Shown here in pieces: positions 6,141-7,469 of a stretch of 7,469 nucleotides of DNA; within the stretch, counting starts at the first letter, position 1, and each line of letters opens with the position of its first letter. The notes below the pieces were generated by a model. That model saw only the letters and a program-made list of their open reading frames with translations, was not told where the DNA came from and ran no database searches. The translations under genes were made by a program, and so were the position numbers. The stretch is taken from contig DAOWDF010000308.1 of assembly GCA_030639165.1 (NCBI GenBank), forward strand, positions 1 to 7,469. The letters run 5' to 3'. This stretch comes from Alphaproteobacteria bacterium (GTDB lineage: Bacteria > Pseudomonadota > Alphaproteobacteria > Micavibrionales > Micavibrionaceae).

Positions 6141-7385
6141 TTAATCCCACCAATCATCATCGTCTTTTTCAATTTCAGCTTTACTATGCTCAATATCTAA
6201 TTCTCTTTGATTATCTACTTCTTTGATATTAGTAAAGCCATTATCACCTGCGCTTAATTCAATAAAATCTGAATAAACAGGATACGCATCAACCTTTACA
6301 TACGACATTTTGTTTTCATGCTTCACTGCCGCATACATTCCATCTTCTAAATTTACAGCGCCAATGAAAGAAACAATTACAGGCTCGCCTAACACCAAAT
6401 CCTTATATTCTAACTGGGATTTTTCTACGCCAAGCAAAATGGCCTCTTCCTTAGAAATATTCCTTCTAGTTTTTTCTACTTTAAGGCCTTGCTCATTACT
6501 AACAATGCTTAAAGGCTCATTTACGCGCAGATCACTAAGGTTTTTAGGCATCTTAATTAATGATAATTCATTACTGCGACCAATCACCATATGACGACCT
6601 GCTTGGATATTTGCAAATCCTAAATATCTAATTATTTGCTCTTCTTCAAAATCAAAAGAAGAAAATTTCCGACCAAAGGCATTACCTAAGTTCTTACCTG
6701 CACGATCAATCTCTACATCATATAACTTACCTAATGCATCGCCCTTCATTACAAATTCACCAGTATCATCCTTATGATAAGCATAGTCATTCTCTACCAG
6801 CCAATCTTGACGCTTATGGATTCCGTCCAATGTCACTCTATCCGCCGTTTCATAGGACAGCTTATAGCCCTTCTGATGGCGGTATATTTCTAAATCTAGG
6901 AATGTGCGCGCATGAACATCAATCTGGCTCTCAATAGGCATTGCTGAAATAACATTAACCTTTGCAAATGCGCGGTTTTTACTATCCGCCCCAATTTCCT
7001 TATTTAAAACCTCGCCGCGATCAATAACGTCCTCTGGAACTACAAAACTTCCATCGCCGCGCTCTTCAACTATCCCCGCCCCAGCCAACGTTTTTAAACG
7101 AGTTTCATGTGCATCAAGATAAGCTACTATATCATCAATTTCTTTTTTGCTATTTTCTATAGAGGCGTGATGCACCTCACGCATATAAACACCATCATTA
7201 GCCAATGCTATTTTAGAAATATTATAATCTGCACCACCCTTATATGCGCCAGTATATACATCAACAATTGCGCCCTCTAATAGATCTTTATTCTGCTTGG
7301 ATGATGTTAGCGGCATATAATGCAATACCTCATTACCATCACGTACTGCCATATACTTCTTATCACTATGGTTATTATCGCGCAC
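6141..7385 (-). CDS. C-terminal (DUF3363) fragment of a VirD2/TraI-type conjugative relaxase, 5' truncated
   Basis: The 414 residues match the C-terminal region of relaxases with a DUF3363 tail. From memory of the family, YMAVRDGNEVLHYMPL (11-26) fits the HYL.VDG..H.V segment. RLKTLAGAGIVEERGDGSFVVP (96-117) fits RLEALRRAGIVER.DG.W.VP, and KRQDWLVENDYA (191-202) fits the RR..L...GLA segment. GFANIQAGRHMVIGR (256-270) fits the G.Y...V.LASGRFA.I segment. The HUH nickase domain that normally precedes these is absent. Just upstream in frame stand TAG at 7389-7391 and further stops to 7418. The first possible start is GTG at 7385 with no Shine-Dalgarno; ATG at 7352 is another. It could not nick DNA alone. 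It is either a decaying remnant or a separately translated C-terminal protein. The end is acidic (EKDDDDWWD). It is probably cotranscribed with the RHH gene. Confidence 0.75.
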   Translation of the reverse strand: MRDNNHSDKKYMAVRDGNEVLHYMPLTSSKQNKDLLEGAIVDVYTGAYKGGADYNISKIALANDGVYMREVHHASIENSKKEIDDIVAYLDAHETRLKTLAGAGIVEERGDGSFVVPEDVIDRGEVLNKEIGADSKNRAFAKVNVISAMPIESQIDVHARTFLDLEIYRHQKGYKLSYETADRVTLDGIHKRQDWLVENDYAYHKDDTGEFVMKGDALGKLYDVEIDRAGKNLGNAFGRKFSSFDFEEEQIIRYLGFANIQAGRHMVIGRSNELSLIKMPKNLSDLRVNEPLSIVSNEQGLKVEKTRRNISKEEAILLGVEKSQLEYKDLVLGEPVIVSFIGAVNLEDGMYAAVKHENKMSYVKVDAYPVYSDFIELSAGDNGFTNIKEVDNQRELDIEHSKAEIEKDDDDWWD

Positions 7386-7469
7386 TATCTAATTCATGTG
7401 TAATTCTTAATGAGGCTAACTCCCACCATCAACATCCCAAATAGATAAATCAATAAGCGGCGAAACCGA
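7386..7469 (-). other. Stop-rich edge upstream of the relaxase fragment
   Basis: On the minus strand the relaxase frame reads 17 codons from the edge (ending IWDVDGGS) to TAG at 7416-7418, then meets TAA and TAG before the GTG at 7385. Another frame reads 24 hydrophobic residues (LLIYLFGMLMVGVSLIK) to TGA at 7394-7396. Either could be the tail of an upstream gene. Neither resembles the missing relaxase N-terminus, so the break in the relaxase lies at or close to 7385-7420. The window ends too soon to say what lies beyond. Confidence 0.3.

Noticed and set aside
7386..7469. Insertion sequence end at the relaxase break
   Set aside because: No terminal inverted repeat, target duplication or transposase coding could be recognised in the 84 bases available.

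Overview
The window is AT-rich (roughly 40% GC by eye) and its proteins look proteobacterial. The RecQ is very close in layout to the E. coli type, and the relaxase fragment and ribbon-helix-helix gene are of kinds common in conjugative elements of Alphaproteobacteria. I infer an AT-rich alphaproteobacterium, possibly host-associated. This is inference from protein style, not a database result.

Layout. Bases 1-2259 (+) hold the 3' part of a superfamily 2 helicase gene whose N-terminal ATPase half lies left of the window. Behind the helicase core and a Ser/Pro/Asn-rich linker it carries five tandem repeats of about 80 residues, which I do not recognise as a named domain. Bases 2260-2542 have no convincing gene, only a 50-codon open stretch without a good start. 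Bases 2543-4408 (+) are a complete recQ. Then come three genes on the minus strand. In transcription order they are the C-terminal (DUF3363) part of a VirD2/TraI-type conjugative relaxase (7385-6141), a small ribbon-helix-helix protein 3 bases behind it (6137-5757), and a complete class II Fic AMP-transferase with a C-terminal winged helix (5613-4435). recQ and fic converge, and a 33-base near-perfect palindrome sits in the junction and covers the fic stop codon. The fic upstream region has three GCCACTA copies around a plausible promoter.

How it fits together. The right half looks like the eroded remains of a conjugative or mobilizable element: the relaxase has lost its catalytic N-terminal domain at a point just inside the window, while its accessory DNA-binding protein is intact. 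Fic proteins are common cargo of such elements. The left half carries two co-oriented helicases. RecQ is a housekeeping repair and recombination enzyme, whereas the repeat-bearing helicase looks like accessory DNA.

The most unusual item is the repeat array on the helicase. Its repeats alternate between two subtypes, and the last four arose by duplication of a two-repeat module of exactly 477 bases. No tRNA, rRNA, CRISPR array, complete insertion sequence or transposase was seen.
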